64,000 nt of DNA, from assembly GCF_040530035.1 (NCBI RefSeq), contig NZ_JBEWCD010000002.1, positions 868,001-932,000 of the forward strand, written 5' to 3'. A program made the position numbers and the translations under genes. This DNA comes from Roseibium sp. HPY-6 (GTDB lineage Bacteria; Pseudomonadota; Alphaproteobacteria; Rhizobiales; Stappiaceae). The notes under the pieces are model-generated. The model was not told the origin of the DNA and searched no databases. It saw only the letters and a list, made by a program, of their open reading frames with translations. Below are positions 1 to 8,466 of the stretch, piece by piece; the stretch's first letter is position 1; each line of letters opens with the position of its first letter.

Positions 1-1
1 G

Positions 2-1225
2 GAAGATGCAGCGGACGTTTTGATCTCCAATCCCGAGATCGCGGATGCGGTGCTCAGAACGCCGCGCAGGATCTTCGTTCTCGGGAACACGGCCGGCCAG
101 GGGAGACTGGTTCTCTTCAGCCGAAGCGGTCGTGAACTGGCGAGCTTCGACATTCGTGTCGAGAGCGACACGTCGGATCTGGCCAGGATCATTCGCAAGC
201 TGATACCGGGCTCCAACATCAAGGCAGAATCGGTCAACGGAAACGTTATCCTGAGCGGAACGGCGAGAAGCACGCTGGAATCACAGCAGGCCGCTGACAT
301 CGCTGCAAAATTCCAGGGTGCCGGCAGCGCGACCGAAGTGGTCAATCTGATCTCGGTTCAAGGCAAGGATCAGGTGCACCTCAAGGTGACCGTCGCGGAG
401 GTCGAACGCTCGATCATCAAACAGCTGGGTGTTCAATTCAGCGGTTCCGTCGGAACGGGCAACTTCACACCCTCTTTCCAGAATACGCCTGGCTTCAATG
501 TGAATCCTTCCATTGTCAATCAGGCGATTGGAGAGATCTCGTTTGCAAGCGGCGCCGCGTCAATCACAGCTCAGGTTCAGGCGTTGCAGCGCGAAGGTGT
601 CATCCGGACGCTTGCAGAACCGACGCTGACGGCAATTTCGGGCGAAAACGCCAGCTTCCTGGCTGGTGGCGAATTCCCGATCCCGATTGCTCAGGATGAC
701 AACACGGTCAGCGTGGAGTTCAAGAAGTTCGGTGTCGGTCTCGACTTTACACCAGTGGTGCTGTCTGAAGGACGGATCAGCCTCAGGGTGCTTACCGAGG
801 TCAGCGAGCTCAGCAACGAAGGCGCGGTCAGCGCAGGCGGGATCACGATCTCGGCGCTGAAAGTCCGCCGGGCCGAATCAACAGTGGAACTGCCCTCGGG
901 CGGCACGCTGGTGATGGCCGGATTGCTGCAGGAATCCTATCAGCAATCCATGGAGGGTATTCCCGGCCTGATGCAGATCCCGATCCTCGGAGCTTTGTTC
1001 AAGAGCCGCGACTTCCTGCGGGATCAGACGGAACTGGCAGTGTTCGTGACGCCTTACGTCGTCCGTCCCCAGGCAATGAAGAAGCTTGTTCGTCCGGACA
1101 AGAACCTCATTCCCCCTTCGGATGCGGAGAGCATTTTCCTGAACCGGCTGAACAAGATCTACAACCCTGCGGGCGACATGGTTGAGGGTGAATACCATGG
1201 CCAAGTCGGTTTTATCTACAAGTGA
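2..1225 (+). CDS. cpaC: Tad/Flp pilus outer-membrane secretin CpaC (RcpA), 5' end missing
   Basis: Secretin of the Tad/Flp pilus, forming the outer-membrane channel for the pilus. The reading frame is open to the left edge, so the N-terminus (signal peptide and first part of the N0-like domain) lies outside the window. The visible part starts in a segment reading ISNPEIADAVLRTPRRIFVL, typical of CpaC N-terminal domains. A BON-like stretch (DLARIIRKLIPG through ILSGTARS) follows. The type II/III secretin core then shows the segments VEFKKFGVGLDFTPVV, LPSGGTLVMAGLLQ, PILGALFKS and ELAVFVTPYVVRP. It is the first of six consecutive same-strand tad genes, and cpaD begins 10 bases after its stop. 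Assignment is firm; only the start is missing. Confidence 0.95.
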   Translation, partial: EDAADVLISNPEIADAVLRTPRRIFVLGNTAGQGRLVLFSRSGRELASFDIRVESDTSDLARIIRKLIPGSNIKAESVNGNVILSGTARSTLESQQAADIAAKFQGAGSATEVVNLISVQGKDQVHLKVTVAEVERSIIKQLGVQFSGSVGTGNFTPSFQNTPGFNVNPSIVNQAIGEISFASGAASITAQVQALQREGVIRTLAEPTLTAISGENASFLAGGEFPIPIAQDDNTVSVEFKKFGVGLDFTPVVLSEGRISLRVLTEVSELSNEGAVSAGGITISALKVRRAESTVELPSGGTLVMAGLLQESYQQSMEGIPGLMQIPILGALFKSRDFLRDQTELAVFVTPYVVRPQAMKKLVRPDKNLIPPSDAESIFLNRLNKIYNPAGDMVEGEYHGQVGFIYK

Positions 1226-1235
1226 GGACGGACGG

Positions 1236-1949
1236 ATGAAGACGAAGAAAACAGTCCGGATATCTGCCGTATCCAAATCCGCACTCGTGATTGCCGGATG
1301 TCTGGTTATGGTCGGGTGCCAGAACAAGACCCAGAGCAACGCGGAACTGCTCGCCTCGCATGACTATCGCTACAGACACCCGATTGTCATCACCGAGGAA
1401 CCGGAGACGCTGGATCTGCCGATCGGCCAGAACACACGCAATCTCCACGGTCCGATCGAAGGCACGATCACGGCCTTTGCGGTGGACTCCCGCCGGAACG
1501 GCAATGGAGCGGTCGAAATTCTGGTGCCCTCAGGCGGTGCAAATGAAGCAGCCGTTCATGCGGTTACCGGTGATATCAAGCACGCCCTGCAACGCGGTGG
1601 CCTTAGCAGATCGAAGATTTCGACCCGCACATATGCCGTACAGGATCCCAAGGCCGAAGCGCCGATCAGGCTCTCCTATTCGGCTATGCAGGCAACGGCT
1701 GGCCCTTGCGGCGCATGGCCGAGGAACATTGGCGGCGGTATCGGCGAAAACACCGAATACGAGAACTTCGGCTGTGCAACGCAGTCAAATCTGGCCGCAA
1801 TGGTTGCCAATCCGTCCGACCTGATCACACCCCGGGCCTCGGGACCCTCCGATCAGGCACGTCGCGCGGTCGTCATCGAGAACTATCGCAAAGGCCAAAC
1901 CACAGCTGGCACGTTCACTGAAGGTGTTGGGGCAGAAGTCTCAGAATAG
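1236..1949 (+). CDS. cpaD: Tad pilus assembly lipoprotein CpaD
   Basis: CpaD-family protein of the Tad pilus, thought to sit at the outer membrane and help the secretin. I chose the ATG at 1236 because GAGGACGG precedes it and because the protein then opens with a lipoprotein signal: basic N-terminus, hydrophobic SALVIAGCLVMVGC, lipobox cysteine at about residue 28. In-frame starts at 1182 and 1197 would overlap cpaC. The mature part has the CpaD-typical YRYRHPIVI segment near the start and, towards the end, NFGCATQSNLAAMVANPSDL. Length about 237 residues, normal for the family. It lies between cpaC and cpaE in an apparent operon. Confidence 0.93.
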   Translation: MKTKKTVRISAVSKSALVIAGCLVMVGCQNKTQSNAELLASHDYRYRHPIVITEEPETLDLPIGQNTRNLHGPIEGTITAFAVDSRRNGNGAVEILVPSGGANEAAVHAVTGDIKHALQRGGLSRSKISTRTYAVQDPKAEAPIRLSYSAMQATAGPCGAWPRNIGGGIGENTEYENFGCATQSNLAAMVANPSDLITPRASGPSDQARRAVVIENYRKGQTTAGTFTEGVGAEVSE

Positions 1950-1957
1950 GTGGAAGA

Positions 1958-3265
1958 ATGAGCACGAACGCAGAATTGAAGGATACGCCGGGCTATCTCG
2001 ATCCTATGTCGGAACCTGCTGAACACGAGTACGCAGGAACCGGGGAAACGGCGAACGTTGGTTCCGTTCCACGCATCACGGTTCACGGTTTCTGCCTGAC
2101 GGATGCGACGATGCGGGTCGCCGAAACGGCCATGGAAGACCGCCGGATGTCCAAGGCGCATCTGAAACTCGACATGGGTGGTATTCCCGCCGCGATCGAT
2201 GTCTTCGCGCAGGCGCCGACACCGAACCTGGTTATGGTGGAATCAAACGGACAACGCGAAGAGCTTCTCAACAGTCTCGATCAGCTTGCCGAATACTGTG
2301 ACGCGGGCACCAAAGTGATCGTGATCGGAAACATGAACGATGTATCGCTTTACCGCGATCTCATCGCTCGAGGCGTAAGCGAATATCTGATCGCACCCGT
2401 CAACGTCTACCAGCTGATCGGTGCGATTGCCGAACTCTACAGCGACCCCGAAGCAGAGCCGCTCGGACGCACGATTGCCTTCTTCGGCATCAAGGGCGGT
2501 TGCGGTTCGTCGACGATCGCGCACAACAGCGCCTGGGCGCTCGGCAGGAACTTTCAAAGCGAGGTCGTCATCACCGATCTCGACCTGCCTTTCGGAACTG
2601 CGGGCCTGGACTACAATCAGGACCCCCTGCAGGGTGTCTTCGAAGCGATTTCATCGCCGGACCGTCTCGACGAAACGTATCTCGACCGGATCCTGTCCAA
2701 GTGCAACGAGCACTTGAGCCTTCTGGCAGCGCCGGCAACGCTTGAGCGGACATACGATCACAGCGAGAAGTCCTTCGAGTTGCTGTTCGAAACCATGCGG
2801 GCGACGGTTCCGAACGTGGTGCTGGACGTGCCGCACACCTGGAACGCCTGGGTGAAGAACACGCTGTTGAACGTGGACGAAATCGTGCTTGTCGCCGAGC
2901 CCGATCTTGCGAACCTGCGCAACGCGAAAAACGCGGTCGACATGCTGAAACAGTTGCGTCCGAACGATCGGCCGCCGCACCTGGTCATGAACAAGGTCAA
3001 CGTGCCGAAACGTCCGGAAATCAAGCCGGAGGAATTTGCAGGTGCTCTTGGCCTGACCGTGCAGGCATCGATCCCCTTCGAGCCGCAGCTCTTCGGCACC
3101 GCGGCGAACAACGGACAAATGATCAGTGAGATGGACGGCAAGCATGCGGTAGCACGGGTGTTTGACGACCTTGCGAATGCAATCTCGGGCAAAGTGCAGC
3201 CGGCAAAGGTTGTGCGCTCTCCCCTTGGCGGCTTGTTCTCAAAACTGACACGCAAGTCCGGCTGA
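1958..3265 (+). CDS. cpaE: Tad pilus assembly protein CpaE (TadZ-like ATPase)
   Basis: CpaE/TadZ protein, which places the Tad machine in the cell. About 435 residues. The N-terminal ~35-165 region looks like a degenerate response-regulator receiver fold (NLVMVESNG, KVIVIGNMNDVSLYRDLI, GVSEYLIAPVN). The C-terminal part is a ParA/MinD-type ATPase with a deviant P-loop, GIKGGCGSST, at residues 177-186, followed by VVITDLDLPFGTAGLD and later VVLDVPHTWNAW. A weak ribosome site (GTGGAAG) precedes the ATG, 8 bases after cpaD. Family and position agree, so the call is secure; the receiver-like domain probably lacks phosphorylation function, which is inference. Confidence 0.94.
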   Translation: MSTNAELKDTPGYLDPMSEPAEHEYAGTGETANVGSVPRITVHGFCLTDATMRVAETAMEDRRMSKAHLKLDMGGIPAAIDVFAQAPTPNLVMVESNGQREELLNSLDQLAEYCDAGTKVIVIGNMNDVSLYRDLIARGVSEYLIAPVNVYQLIGAIAELYSDPEAEPLGRTIAFFGIKGGCGSSTIAHNSAWALGRNFQSEVVITDLDLPFGTAGLDYNQDPLQGVFEAISSPDRLDETYLDRILSKCNEHLSLLAAPATLERTYDHSEKSFELLFETMRATVPNVVLDVPHTWNAWVKNTLLNVDEIVLVAEPDLANLRNAKNAVDMLKQLRPNDRPPHLVMNKVNVPKRPEIKPEEFAGALGLTVQASIPFEPQLFGTAANNGQMISEMDGKHAVARVFDDLANAISGKVQPAKVVRSPLGGLFSKLTRKSG

Positions 3266-3295
3266 CTGGTTCATAAGCGGAGCTGAAAGATCGCT

Positions 3296-4819
3296 ATGTT
3301 TGGAAGACGCGGCAACTCATCGCCTGGATCTCAGAATATCCAACCGGGAGGCATTCCGGGAGGGGCGCAGGAAACACCTGCACCGGCTGAAGCTCCGGCA
3401 CCGACCGTGGAAAAGGAAGCACCTCCAGCTCCCGCGGAAAGTGAAAAGGCTGCGGCACCCGCGCCGGACCCTGCGCCCGCACCAGCGCCGGAACCGAAGG
3501 CCAAGGCGCCCGCACCTCGAAAGAAGAATAACGAGTACTACGAGACCAAGGCTCAAATCTTCAACGCGCTCGTTGAAGCGATTGACCTGTCTCAGCTCGC
3601 ACGTCTTGATGCCGAGGACGCGCGTGACGAAATCCGCGATGTCGTCAACGACATCATTGCGCTCAAGAATGTCATCATGTCCATCGCCGAGCAGGAAGAC
3701 CTGCTTGAGGACATTTGTAACGATGTTCTGGGCTATGGACCGCTGGAGCCGCTTCTGGCCCGCGACGACATCGCCGACATCATGGTCAACGGCGCGCACA
3801 CGGTCTACATCGAGACGGCGGGTAAGGTCGAACAAACGGGGGTAAACTTCCGCGACAATGCCCAGCTGATGAACATCTGTCAGCGTATCGTGAGCCAGGT
3901 CGGCCGCCGGGTCGATGATGCCAGCCCGATATGTGACGCGCGTTTGCCAGACGGTTCTCGTGTGAACGTGATTGCGCCGCCGCTTTCGATCGATGGCCCG
4001 GCACTCACAATTCGTAAGTTTAAGAAAGACAAGCTTACGCTTGACCAACTGACCAAATTCGGCTCGATCACGCCGGAAGGCGCAACGATCCTTCAGATCA
4101 TCGGCCGTTCGCGCTGTAACGTGCTGATCTCCGGCGGTACGGGTTCGGGTAAGACAACGCTGCTCAACTGTCTGACGGCCTATATCGAAAGCACCGAGCG
4201 TATCATCACCTGCGAAGACTCAGCGGAACTGCAGCTGCAGCAGCCGCATGTTGTCCGGCTGGAAACCCGCCCTCCCAACCTGGAAGGCGAGGGTGAGATC
4301 ACGATGCGTGACCTCGTCAAGAACTGTCTGCGTATGCGCCCTGAACGCATTATCGTGGGCGAGGTGCGTGGCCCGGAAGCATTCGACTTGCTTCAGGCCA
4401 TGAACACAGGCCACGACGGTTCCATGGGAACGCTTCACGCCAACTCACCGCGCGAGGCCCTTTCCAGGCTTGAATCCATGATCACCATGGGCGGTTTCTC
4501 GCTGCCCTCAAGAACGCTGCGCGAAATGATCGTGTCGTCTATCGATGTTGTCGTTCAGGCCGCCCGTCTTCGCGACGGTTCACGCCGCATAACGCACGTG
4601 ACCGAGGTGATGGGCATGGAAGGCGACATTATCACCACTCAGGATGTCTTCCTCTACGACATCGTCGGTGAAGATCCGAATGGCCGGATTATCGGCCGTC
4701 ACAGGTCGACTGGGATCGGCCGGCCGAGGTTCTGGGAGCGTGCACGTTACTTCGGTGAAGAATCGCGTCTGGCTCAAGCGCTCGATGCCGCCGAATTGCC
4801 CGATTATGTAGGGGAATGA
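3296..4819 (+). CDS. cpaF: Tad pilus secretion ATPase CpaF (TadA)
   Basis: Cytoplasmic hexameric ATPase that powers Tad pilus extension. 507 residues. The first ~75 residues are an Ala/Pro-rich linker that is probably disordered. The type II/IV secretion ATPase domain follows, with Walker [10 protein letters not shown] at residues 280-288, the Asp-box region [20 protein letters not shown], Walker B with [12 protein letters not shown], and the His box [12 protein letters not shown]. All nucleotide-binding motifs are intact. It sits 30 bases after cpaE and 7 bases before tadB, consistent with one transcript. Confidence 0.96.
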   Translation: MFGRRGNSSPGSQNIQPGGIPGGAQETPAPAEAPAPTVEKEAPPAPAESEKAAAPAPDPAPAPAPEPKAKAPAPRKKNNEYYETKAQIFNALVEAIDLSQLARLDAEDARDEIRDVVNDIIALKNVIMSIAEQEDLLEDICNDVLGYGPLEPLLARDDIADIMVNGAHTVYIETAGKVEQTGVNFRDNAQLMNICQRIVSQVGRRVDDASPICDARLPDGSRVNVIAPPLSIDGPALTIRKFKKDKLTLDQLTKFGSITPEGATILQIIGRSRCNVLISGGTGSGKTTLLNCLTAYIESTERIITCEDSAELQLQQPHVVRLETRPPNLEGEGEITMRDLVKNCLRMRPERIIVGEVRGPEAFDLLQAMNTGHDGSMGTLHANSPREALSRLESMITMGGFSLPSRTLREMIVSSIDVVVQAARLRDGSRRITHVTEVMGMEGDIITTQDVFLYDIVGEDPNGRIIGRHRSTGIGRPRFWERARYFGEESRLAQALDAAELPDYVGE

Positions 4820-4826
4820 GAAGCCG

Positions 4827-5846
4827 ATGTCCGGACTTGAAGACTTTCTAACGCCACAAATGACCGGGATTGCTGTTGCGGTCCTGGTGATGTTCGCCGT
4901 TGGTGGCATTATTTTCAGCCTGTTCCAGCCGACGCTTTCGGGCACCAAGCGGCGCGATCAGCGGATGATGGCGGTTGCCGCCCGTCCGCAGAACGAAAAA
5001 CAGCGCAAGCAGATCCGTGACAATGACCGGCGCAAGAAGTCGATCCAGGACCAGCTCAAGGATTTCGAAGACAGGCAGAAAGCCAAGCACCATCGGCAGC
5101 AGAAAGTTTCTCTGAAAATCAAGATGGAGCAGGCGGGACTTGGCTGGGAAATGAAGCATTTCGTCATTTTCAGTATTATCTCGTGCCTGATCTTTCTGAT
5201 TGTCGGATTTTTCGCAAGCGGCAACATCTGGATTACGCTGGCGGCCGGGTTCGCCGGTGCGCTCGGATTTCCGCGCTGGTATGTCGGCAACAAGCGCAAG
5301 CGCCGGTTCAACATGTTCCTGGATGAGCTGCCCAATGGCGTCGATATCATCGTGCGCGGTGTGAAGGCGGGCCTTCCGCTGGCTGATTGTATCAAGGTCG
5401 TTGCCCGCGAATCCCGCGAGCCGGTCGCGACAGAGTTCCGCAAGATTACCGAAACTCAGGTGATGGGTGTTTCGCTGTCGGAAGCCGTCGCAAAATTGCC
5501 GGAACGGGTGCCCGTCCCGGAAGCCAACTTCTTCGCGATCGTGGTGGCCATTCAGCAAAAGGCCGGTGGTGGCCTCGCTGAAGCGCTTGGAAACCTCTCC
5601 AAGGTTCTTCGTGGCCGCAAGTCGCTGAAAGGCAAGATCAAGGCGCTGAGTTCGGAAGCAAAATCCTCGGCGATGATTATTGGCGCGATGCCGTTCGGCG
5701 TCGGCGGCATCATCTACCTTATCGCGCCTGATTACATCAGCCTGCTGTTCACGACGACCGGCGGCAACATCATCATCGGCGGCTGCCTGTTCTGGATGTT
5801 CATCGGCATCATGGTCATGCGCCATATGATCAACTTCGACTTCTAA
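4827..5846 (+). CDS. tadB: Tad pilus inner-membrane platform protein TadB (CpaG)
   Basis: TadB-type member of the GspF/T2SSF family, 339 residues, forming with TadC the inner-membrane platform of the Tad pilus. One membrane segment lies near the N-terminus (IAVAVLVMFAVGGIIFSLF). A strongly basic stretch follows (KQRKQIRDNDRRKK), then a pair of segments at about 110-150, the T2SSF domain (ELPNGVDIIVRGVKAGLPL through GGGLAEALGNLSKVLR) and two C-terminal segments. The start ATG at 4827 follows GGGGAATGAGAAGCCG. Close spacing on both sides (7 and 9 bases) supports co-transcription with cpaF and tadC. Confidence 0.94.
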   Translation: MSGLEDFLTPQMTGIAVAVLVMFAVGGIIFSLFQPTLSGTKRRDQRMMAVAARPQNEKQRKQIRDNDRRKKSIQDQLKDFEDRQKAKHHRQQKVSLKIKMEQAGLGWEMKHFVIFSIISCLIFLIVGFFASGNIWITLAAGFAGALGFPRWYVGNKRKRRFNMFLDELPNGVDIIVRGVKAGLPLADCIKVVARESREPVATEFRKITETQVMGVSLSEAVAKLPERVPVPEANFFAIVVAIQQKAGGGLAEALGNLSKVLRGRKSLKGKIKALSSEAKSSAMIIGAMPFGVGGIIYLIAPDYISLLFTTTGGNIIIGGCLFWMFIGIMVMRHMINFDF

Positions 5847-5855
5847 GGGGGCGGC

Positions 5856-6839
5856 ATGGATCTCGAAACGATTGCATCCAGTCAGTTTCTTGCCGGGCTG
5901 CTTGCCATGGTCGCAGTGACCGGCACGATTTTTTCTCTCGTCGCACCGATCCTGTCGCGCGACACGCTCAAGACCCGCATGAAGTCGGTTGCGCTTGAAC
6001 GCGACAAGCTACGAGCGAAAGAGCGCGCACGTATGCAGGCGAACCAGCAGCAGGATGCGCGCGCTTCACTGCGCAACCAGCCCAAGGCGCAGATGAAGAG
6101 CCTGGTCGACCAGCTCAATCTGAAAGAGATGCTGTCTGACGAGAGCACGACCGAAAAGCTGCGTATGGCCGGCTATCGCGGCACCGCGCCCCTTTACTAT
6201 TACCTGACCGCGCGCATCGCCTTGCCGCTGGTGCTGCTGGTCCTGTCGCTGTTCTATTCCTTTGTTGTGATCCCGGATCTGCTGCCGACGCTCACCAAGG
6301 TCTGTATCTGCCTTGTCGTTGCCGGTATTGGCGCTTTCGTGCCGAACCTCTTCCTTAAGAACAAGATCGACAAGCGCAAGCTCAATATTCAGCGTGCCTG
6401 GCCGGACGCACTCGACCTGATGCTGATCTGTGTTGAATCCGGCATGTCCATCGAGGGAGCGTTTCAGAAGGTCGCCGAGGAAGTCGGCGTGCAGTCTGTC
6501 GACCTGGCGGAGGAACTTTCGCTGACAACCGCCGAGCTGTCCTATCTGAGCGAACGGCGCTCCGCCTATGAAAATCTCGCCAAACGTACGGGTGTGGACG
6601 GCGTGAAAAACGTCATGATGGCGCTTGTTCAGGCCGAGCGATACGGTACGCCTGTCGGCACTGCGATCCGCACAATGGCCGACGATACCCGTGAGCAGCG
6701 TATGCTGTTCGCGGAGCAAAAGGCAGCATCGCTTCCGCCAAAACTGACGGTTCCGATGATCATTTTCTTCCTGCCGGTGCTGTTCTTCATCATCATGAGC
6801 CCGGCCGTCATGCAGGTTATGGAGCTCGACAGCTTCTAG
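5856..6839 (+). CDS. tadC: Tad pilus inner-membrane platform protein TadC (CpaH)
   Basis: Second T2SSF-family platform protein of the Tad pilus, 327 residues. An N-terminal membrane segment and a basic, helix-forming stretch (ERDKLRAKERARMQANQQQD) are followed by paired membrane segments at about 110-160. The T2SSF core reads WPDALDLMLICVESGMSIEG and later ERYGTPVGTAIRTMADDTRE. A C-terminal membrane segment ends the protein (FFLPVLFFIIMSPAVMQVM). Start ATG follows a GGGGGCGGC stretch 9 bases after tadB. It is the last gene of the visible tad operon: a clear rho-independent terminator lies 28 bases after its stop. Confidence 0.94.
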   Translation: MDLETIASSQFLAGLLAMVAVTGTIFSLVAPILSRDTLKTRMKSVALERDKLRAKERARMQANQQQDARASLRNQPKAQMKSLVDQLNLKEMLSDESTTEKLRMAGYRGTAPLYYYLTARIALPLVLLVLSLFYSFVVIPDLLPTLTKVCICLVVAGIGAFVPNLFLKNKIDKRKLNIQRAWPDALDLMLICVESGMSIEGAFQKVAEEVGVQSVDLAEELSLTTAELSYLSERRSAYENLAKRTGVDGVKNVMMALVQAERYGTPVGTAIRTMADDTREQRMLFAEQKAASLPPKLTVPMIIFFLPVLFFIIMSPAVMQVMELDSF

Positions 6840-6866
6840 AACGCTGCGCACAATCTGGAAAAAGAA

Positions 6867-6911
6867 CGCCCCGCCGCGAGATGTCGTCTCGGCGGGGTGT
6901 TTTGTTTTAAA
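6867..6911 (+). terminator. Rho-independent terminator of the tad operon
   Basis: CCCCGCCG at 6869-6876 pairs with CGGCGGGG at 6890-6897, and the right arm is followed by TGTTTTGTTTT. It begins 28 bases after the tadC stop and shows that the pilus operon ends here, although another tad gene (tadD) lies further downstream on the other strand. Confidence 0.88.
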
Positions 6912-7337
6912 GCAGGCAACCGGCGCCGGCCTTCTTGAAGCTACGCAATCGTTGGCTCGCACAGGATATACGACCTGTTTCGCTGCCAATCGGGATCAGA
7001 TGTTGCAGAACTGATACGCCCGGGCGGTCATCGCTGGAGCGCCAATCTAGACCTCAAGGAGGTACCGAACCTCAAGACATGTCTGCAAAGCAAACAATCA
7101 TTTTGATGCACACATTCCTACTTCATGCGTGGCGGGAAACCTTGCTGAAGACCTGGACAGTCAAGCTTTTGGTGAGCAGATGTCGCAAACGCTATGGAAT
7201 TTCATAGCTGTCGTGCGTTTTTCCTTGGTTCTAAAATCAGCCGATACAGCGAGCGAATGCGAATTCCAGCTCTCCGCCGTCGAATTGTCGAACGGCTTTT
7301 CAACTTTAAAAAGTCAATAATTTTCAGTGAGCTTTCG
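6912..7337. other. Non-coding stretch between tadC terminator and PG-binding gene
   Basis: About 425 bases without a convincing gene. A 42-codon frame (7079-7207) is preceded by AAGGAGG, but 16 bases separate that motif from the ATG and the peptide has no recognisable features. The stretch is more AT-rich towards 7200-7330, as expected for a promoter of the next gene. I could not pick a promoter with confidence. Confidence 0.5.
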
Positions 7338-8282
7338 ATGCCAACACACATAAAACGAGGTCATTCCGGACAACATGTTGTCGAACTGCAGGAACGCCTG
7401 AATGCAATCACCGCAGCGCATTACGAGGGCGTAGCCACAGTCCTTGGCTTTACGCTTCAGGCCACGCTTGTTGTCGACGGAAAATTCGGGAAGAACACGC
7501 GCGCACGTGTCATGGAGTTTCAAAAAAACAACGGATTGACGGTAGATGGGATCGTGGGCCCTCAAACCTGGTCGGCATTGTTTGGAGAACCGATGCCGGC
7601 CGCAATCGAGAGCCAGGCGTCGCAGGCGGAAGCGTCCAAGACCGTAGCACCGAGGCAGCGGGGACATCTGTATATCCACAGTTACGATGCGCCGTCCAAG
7701 AACATGAATGGCAGCCAGCATGCTGCCAGTCAATGCCACCATGTCGAAGTGCCAAAAGGCAGGGGCAGGGAGACGGCCTCCCTTGTGCGTTCGGAGCTTG
7801 AGGAAGAAAATCTGCTGATTGAGGACCTGGTTCTCAATTCACATGGAAGTGGCATAGGTATTGTTTCATTTGGTGACCTGAAGTTCCGCCTCGGTGACAA
7901 TCTTTCCTTTTTCCGGGACATAAAGCCAAGACTGGCCGGGAGTGGGATCGTCTGGATCTTCGCCTGCGCGTTTGCCACCCCGGTAAAACCGAAAAGCGAC
8001 TCCGATGCCTGGATCGTTGAACCCAGTGAAATTGCCCGCGGCAAGGGCACGCAGCAAATGGTCAACATAGCCCGGCACCTGAACAGACCGGTACGCGCCG
8101 GATTTGGCATGCAGTTCGGAGACATGTCGGGATTCACCACACCATGGGCCGAAGTCTCTCCCAAAGGAGACATAGTGCTGCATTCCAAAGGTCGGAAATT
8201 GACAACTTTTGAAGCCTTTGGAAAGGGCGCCAACGAACTTATCGCATTCTCGCATTTGCTCGTCACAGGAGACTTCCTGTAA
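7338..8282 (+). CDS. Peptidoglycan-binding protein with caspase-like (DUF4347-like) His/Cys domain
   Basis: About 314 residues if started at the ATG at 7338; upstream in-frame codons add an unlikely basic extension. Residues ~6-83 form a PG_binding_1 domain (RGHSGQHVVELQERLN, VVDGKFGKNTRARVMEFQK, VDGIVGPQTWSALFG). After a linker (~85-105) comes a domain with the pattern of caspase-fold/DUF4347 modules: NSHGSG with His169 after a beta-strand (LIEDLVL), then WIFACAFA with Cys210 after a second strand (GSGIVWI), and the predicted alpha/beta order fits. No signal peptide is visible, so export, if any, must use another route. It stands alone on the plus strand between tadC and a minus-strand gene pair. 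The PG-binding domain is firm; the caspase-like reading is inference from the motif layout and needs structure prediction. Confidence 0.75.
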   Translation: MPTHIKRGHSGQHVVELQERLNAITAAHYEGVATVLGFTLQATLVVDGKFGKNTRARVMEFQKNNGLTVDGIVGPQTWSALFGEPMPAAIESQASQAEASKTVAPRQRGHLYIHSYDAPSKNMNGSQHAASQCHHVEVPKGRGRETASLVRSELEEENLLIEDLVLNSHGSGIGIVSFGDLKFRLGDNLSFFRDIKPRLAGSGIVWIFACAFATPVKPKSDSDAWIVEPSEIARGKGTQQMVNIARHLNRPVRAGFGMQFGDMSGFTTPWAEVSPKGDIVLHSKGRKLTTFEAFGKGANELIAFSHLLVTGDFL

Positions 8283-8466
8283 CGCGTTCAGTTACTTGGC
8301 CGGGGCTGGATCGAATTGTAAAAAGGGTGCGCGCAGTCTGGTTTGTGAAGCCGGAAACCGGTCTTTGATCTCTGTGAGTGAGGCAAGATCGCCTGTCGAT
8401 CGGAAAACTTCCCGACCGGAGACGGAAAAGTCTCTGCGCGCGACCATCGGCTGACAGGTGCCGTTC

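Noticed and set aside
4848..5825. Minus-strand frame of about 325 codons
   Set aside because: Antisense of tadB; no recognisable domains.
7079..7207. Small 42-codon frame after AAGGAGG
   Set aside because: Spacing from the ribosome-site-like motif is 16 bases and the peptide has no features; not supported as a gene.
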